NCBI GenBank assembly: GCA_032718475.1
Contig: JAUCBJ010001614.1
Location: forward strand, 1-49,068
Direction of reading: 5' to 3'
Origin: Nemertoderma westbladi
Taxonomy: Eukaryota; Xenacoelomorpha; Nemertodermatida; Nemertodermatidae
Length of the DNA: 49,068 nucleotides
Positions within the stretch are counted from its first letter, which is position 1. Every line of letters begins with the position of its first letter. Both the position numbers and the translations under genes were made by a program. Shown here one piece after another: positions 43,701 through 49,068 of this stretch. The notes below the pieces were generated by a model. It worked only from the letters and a program-made list of their open reading frames with translations, was not told the DNA's origin and did not search any database.

Positions 43701-44407
43701 TACTTTAAATTCCATCGAAGACGTAATATTTGTTAGTCTATACCTCGGGTTTATTCGTAAATCTGTAGTTTCATTTATTTCGACGACATTTCAATTTACT
43801 ACAGAAAATATATTATATTCTGAGATAATCGAACACAATTTACCATCAACTAAAATAAATAGTACTATAGCGCACAGTAAAGCACCAAGCAAGAAACGGA
43901 CGACACTTTCCGAAAAATGTAACGTAACAATGAGAAGAACACAATGGAATACTATAATATTGAAAGATAGTTTTCCATGTAAGTAAGAAATACATAAAAA
44001 TATTCCAACGTTTACTAGGGTCCACAACTCCACACGCAGGTTAAACACAAAACCTATCGCCAACATTATAATAAATAATTAACGCCAACTCCAAACGGAA
44101 AACAGAAGTTCCAATAATTAATCAGACATTACTGTACTTGAATACCAGAAACACATAAAATAATCAAATATTCGGATGAAAACATATGAGAATAAAGTCG
44201 AGGTCCAAACATTATGTTGTACCAGCGAATATTAAACGCGACAAAATGTATATTTCAACATTCATTTAGTCGTCGGAGCACAAAAAAATAAAAAAATACA
44301 CATTTTCTTGAGAAAATTCGAAAGAAGACATAATGTTTCTGAAAATTACTTGTTTTTTTTACTCTACATTGAGTTGAGTCGCCTATTTTATATTTATTGA
44401 CTGACTA
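40731..44407. other. intergenic, no gene seen
   Basis: AT-rich. C14 tract at 41265-41278. Short open frames (41373-41588, 42749-42979, 43675-43986) encode nothing recognisable. Confidence 0.45.
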
Positions 44408-44413
44408 TTTATT
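44408..44413 (-). terminator. candidate poly(A) signal of ERP44
   Basis: First AATAAA on the minus strand after the ERP44 stop, about 450 nt downstream; a second one lies at 44393-44398. No closer one was seen. Use is not proven. Confidence 0.35.
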
Positions 44414-44864
44414 ACAATGTACCAAATATTACTTCTTCGCATACACATTAATTAATTCCTTAGTTTAATTAACATTAAGATCAGCGTAAAAATAACAAGC
44501 AATTTCAAATAAAATTACATATCACAATGAAAAAAGTTGCCATTTTAACTCCCACTATTTGATAAAGGAGTTAAGAAGTCTTATTTCTCAGAAAGTGAAC
44601 AGCTGTGAATACCAATGACGCCAGTCATTGTGGGACCAATAAACCTACCAGAAAAATAGACTGTAAACCAAAAAATAGTTAAATAGATAGCTAAGTGACC
44701 TAGATAAGGTTTCATTAAGAGTAAAAATCTCTTAAACAGCGGTTCAAACCCAAATACCTGACGTAAATTCGATTCTCAGAATGATATTGTGAGTTGCGAT
44801 TAACGGATGTAGGTGACGTAAGATGGAACAGTGCAGCAACCCTGTAATGTGTTCTTATCGTGGG

Positions 44865-44948
44865 TTATAACTCGTCGCGTTTAAATGTATAACGTTGCTC
44901 GTTAGGAGCGAGTTTTTGGAATACAGTTTCTGGTGGTGACGTAATCTG
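44865..44948 (-). CDS. ERP44: ERP44 last coding exon, ends in RDEL
   Basis: 28 codons including TAA. It follows an acceptor with a good pyrimidine tract (TTTTTCCACAG) at 44949 and continues in phase 0 from the exon at 45492-45636. The peptide contains SPPETVFQKLAPNEQRYTF and the C-terminal tetrapeptide RDEL, the retrieval signal by which ERp44 cycles between the cis-Golgi and the endoplasmic reticulum. The segment FQKLAP and the spacing to RDEL match the vertebrate protein closely. The acceptor is of the NAGNAG type (CAGCAG), so the first Gln could be left out by use of the second AG without changing the frame. Confidence 0.94.
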   Translation of the reverse strand, partial: QITSPPETVFQKLAPNEQRYTFKRDEL

Positions 44949-45491
44949 CTGTGGAAAAATACAAACACAAAATAAATTAATTTAATTTAATTGGCAAAAG
45001 AACCAGGGGAAATTGGGTCGCCATTAGATAGCAGGTTACAGCAGAATGTCTGAGCAGTCAGCAGTTGACGGGATTACATTTATTGTTGGGTCGCTACTAG
45101 ATAGCAGGGTTAAAGCAGAATGTACCTGTTGACGGGATTACGAAAAGTCTGATTCCGTTGAAACACTAACTAGTAAACCTGCCAGGTAGGGTCCTCCACA
45201 ATTGTTGCATCGTCGCCCGCAATCGTTGCGTCCACAGTTGCATATTATGATACACATAGAAGCTAATCGGTTTATACAATCAATGTGGCACCGTATTGCT
45301 AAAACCCCACTCTACCCCGCAATACCACCTCTTAGAGATTAGCACTGAGGTGGTTAAATTTTCCGCAATGTTAGTAAGTAAATATGATTATCGATATCAG
45401 TAATTATTCCGATTCAACAAAATATTACACTGCCCCTTTAAGGGATAGGGGCCAAGGGAGGGGAGACTGTGGGTGCGGTACAGACACTCAC
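44949..45491 (-). other. last intron of ERP44
   Basis: 543 bp, donor GTGAGTG at 45491-45485 and acceptor CCACAG at 44954-44949. It contains a degenerate direct duplication (TGGGTCGC...TAGATAGCAGG...TTGACGGGATTAC) at about 45014-45077 and 45087-45141. Confidence 0.85.
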
Positions 45492-45636
45492 CGGGGCTTT
45501 ACTGTCAGCCGCTTTCGGTTGATCGCCTCCACTAGGTGGTACACTATCTGTCTCCGGCTCGGGTTGCCCATGGAAGCGTCTGTGTAAAGAACCGTTGTGT
45601 AAGTCTTCAATGAAGCGGCGCAGTTTACCCGGTACA
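45492..45636 (-). CDS. ERP44: ERP44 penultimate coding exon
   Basis: 145 bp between acceptor ATTTGCAG (45637-45644) and donor CCG/GTGAGTG. The first base completes a codon from the exon at 47477-47618; 48 codons follow. The start, VPGKLRRFIEDLHNGSLHRR, is the conserved end of the third thioredoxin-like domain and the start of the regulatory C-tail; then comes a divergent Pro/Asp/Ser-rich linker. Three histidines (DLH, LHR, FHG) match positions of the histidine cluster linked to zinc- and pH-dependent client binding in mammals; a fourth one (the second of a His pair) is Gly here. ERp44 retains Ero1 and unassembled secreted proteins by thiol exchange; the active CRFS site lies in an N-terminal exon outside the window. 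Confidence 0.95.
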
Positions 45637-47476
<1,840 letters not shown>

Positions 47477-47618
47477 TTGAGCTCTTTTATATCCGGAAAT
47501 ATGTACATGTGTCGGAATGAATCAATGGCTAACAGCGGTAGATCCTTCACGCTTTTACCAAGGTGGTGGAGAGGGTGTGCGAATTGGAGGCCATCGGCAG
47601 TGAGGAAGTTTACGTTAT
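47477..47618 (-). CDS. ERP44: ERP44 internal coding exon
   Basis: 142 bp between acceptor CTTTTCAG (47619-47626) and donor AA/GTAAGT. It starts two bases into a codon and ends two bases into the next; 46 full codons lie between. The peptide has NFLTADGLQFAHPLHHLGKS and LLAIDSFRHMYIFPD, matching the conserved third thioredoxin-like domain of ERp44 almost segment by segment; the SFRHMY motif with its histidine is kept. The phase fits the next exon exactly (AA+T = Asn, then VPGK). Upstream exons with the first two domains were not found up to 49068 and should lie outside the window. Confidence 0.95.
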
Positions 47619-49068
47619 CTGAAAAGTTATAAAATATATCACTGGTAATGGAATATGGAAAATATTATTCGGTTAGGATTTAAGGTTAAGGGTTTGTATA
47701 TTAAAACCTTTGATTTTCAACAAAATATGTATGTAAGTTAAGTTACACGCTTATGAAAGGATAGCGGATTGCCTAAGTAGTTAATGTTATCGTGCAATTT
47801 GTAGCTCATGTCTCAAAAGTAATAAAGCTATTTACTTCAAAACATCTAGTGTTGGTTAATAGTTAGTGACGTTATACAGGTAGTTCTCATATCTCGTACA
47901 GGTGCCTACCGGTACCGTTATGAGGACTATTAATTATTATATAGTTCGAGGTGATAAAGTAGGCAGACATACAGCAATCAGAACATCCCTTACTACATTA
48001 TTGTATGAAAAGAACACACTATTCAGCGTTTATGACCTTTGTATGTTTATGTAAACCTCCCTCGCTGTGATCTCTCGGTAAATAAATACACCCGAGCCAT
48101 AACGCTGAAAAGAGCGACTTTTCACGCAACGATCTCGATAGTGATTACTCACTAAAATTGCTTTGCCACTGAAATTCTGATCGAAAGCCCCAAAACGTGT
48201 ATTGTATCGGAAAATCGGAAAACACATTTAGATGGGTAGGGTAGAACCGCGTTACATACTGTATTACGCATTGCTAGGCAACCACTAGAAATAGGAACGC
48301 TATTGGAAAATAGCGTTCTCAATTAATTGTTCTAGTTATAAAAACATGTTGTTCAGTTTAAAGGACACGAAAGATTAAGACAACACTAGTGTATAGTGAG
48401 TGAGCCACGCAATGTTGAGTATATTATAGTAGTAGTAGTATAACGTGAAAAGTAAAGTAAGATAAGGTTGATATTATTATTGTGAGAGAATAACATGGCA
48501 GTTTAGCTGAACAACAAAATATTGCTGATCGCAAAAATATTCATCACGAAAGGCTATTGAAAATCCCGCACCTGGAAAACACAGTATATATATTAACTAG
48601 CCACATCATGTACTCAAACCGAATATATACCCTTTTAGCTATTCCGAGAAAACGCTATAATTTCAAAACCGCCTATATCCAGATGGAAATAGTTGATTTA
48701 AACAAATATTTTAAACCAATCTGTATCCATCAACCAGTCTGCACTCTGCAGGATCTGAAGTCAGGCAGACAGCGAGGTACGTATTGATACAGATAAAGGT
48801 GTATTAATAATCATTCAATGATGAAACTGAAAGTTTTTCCCATTATTCGTAGACCGGTATCAAGAAAGAAGCCTACAGGCTATCATGTTGTCTAATTCTT
48901 CACAGGAATTACTAGTTGGATATAGAGACAGTTTTCCAATTTAGTGTTGCGTTTATAAACGCGCAGGTGTAATATTAATTTTTTTTTTAATTATGTCCCT
49001 TTAGGGGCTCTGTCCGTACCTTTCTGCCCTCTGAATGATGTCCGGACAATTGAGACCCGGACAATTGC
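47619..49068 (-). other. ERP44 upstream intron, incomplete
   Basis: AT-rich; no exon with the expected ERp44 sequence is seen before the window ends. A minus-strand open frame at 48030-48227 is unrelated to ERp44. Confidence 0.55.
49030..49068 (-). repeat. AATTGTCCGG motif at the right edge
   Basis: Two tandem copies of CCGGACAATTG (plus strand). The reverse complement AATTGTCCGGGTC also occurs near 36229-36241. Probably the start of a dispersed repeat cut by the window. Confidence 0.5.

Noticed and set aside
48030-48227. Minus-strand ORF as an upstream ERP44 exon
   Set aside because: The sequence does not resemble any ERp44 segment expected before the exon at 47477-47618.

Overview
The window is animal nuclear DNA, most likely from a marine invertebrate. 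It has two split host genes with canonical GT-AG introns, a BEL/Pao LTR retrotransposon (a superfamily known only from animals), three relics of a non-LTR retrotransposon, a tRNA-derived SINE, several MITE-like elements, and very many mini- and microsatellites. The self-complementary octamers TAGGCCTA and TACCGGTA recur in the host DNA; in my experience the first is common in echinoderm and hemichordate DNA, but the species is not proven.

1-14081: an almost complete, young BEL/Pao element. The 5' LTR is cut by the window edge (28 bp missing). The visible 519 bp differ from the 3' LTR at only two positions. The gag region is broken into several reading frames, and the frame changes fall on long poly-G tracts. 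A single in-frame TAA separates gag from a long pol ORF (CCHC knuckle, protease, RT, RNase H, integrase, DUF5641-like tail). Between pol and the 3' LTR lie about 4.4 kb that ordinary BEL elements lack: a minisatellite, an ORF that looks like a DEDD-type 3'-5' exonuclease, a short charged ORF, and an ORF with three CCHC zinc knuckles. This accessory module is the best candidate here for an undescribed system.

14082-19660: AT-rich host DNA, a 22-bp minisatellite holding an internally deleted LINE, and directly beside it (minus strand) the first coding exon of a rhodopsin-family GPCR ending at the DRY motif with a splice donor. 19655-44400: mostly non-coding, with a (ACG)n array of about 135 copies, a relic LTR related to the BEL element, arrays of 16, 17, 19, 30 and 42 bp units, a SINE with a 13-bp target duplication, a Tc1/mariner-like MITE, and a foldback MITE with an 8-bp target duplication.

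44408-47618 (minus strand): the last three coding exons of ERP44, the thioredoxin-fold chaperone of the early secretory pathway, ending in the RDEL retrieval signal. The intron between the first two of these exons contains a tetranucleotide array of about 1.34 kb. The rest of the gene should lie beyond the right edge.

All calls come from reading the sequence and from memory of protein families; no database search was run.
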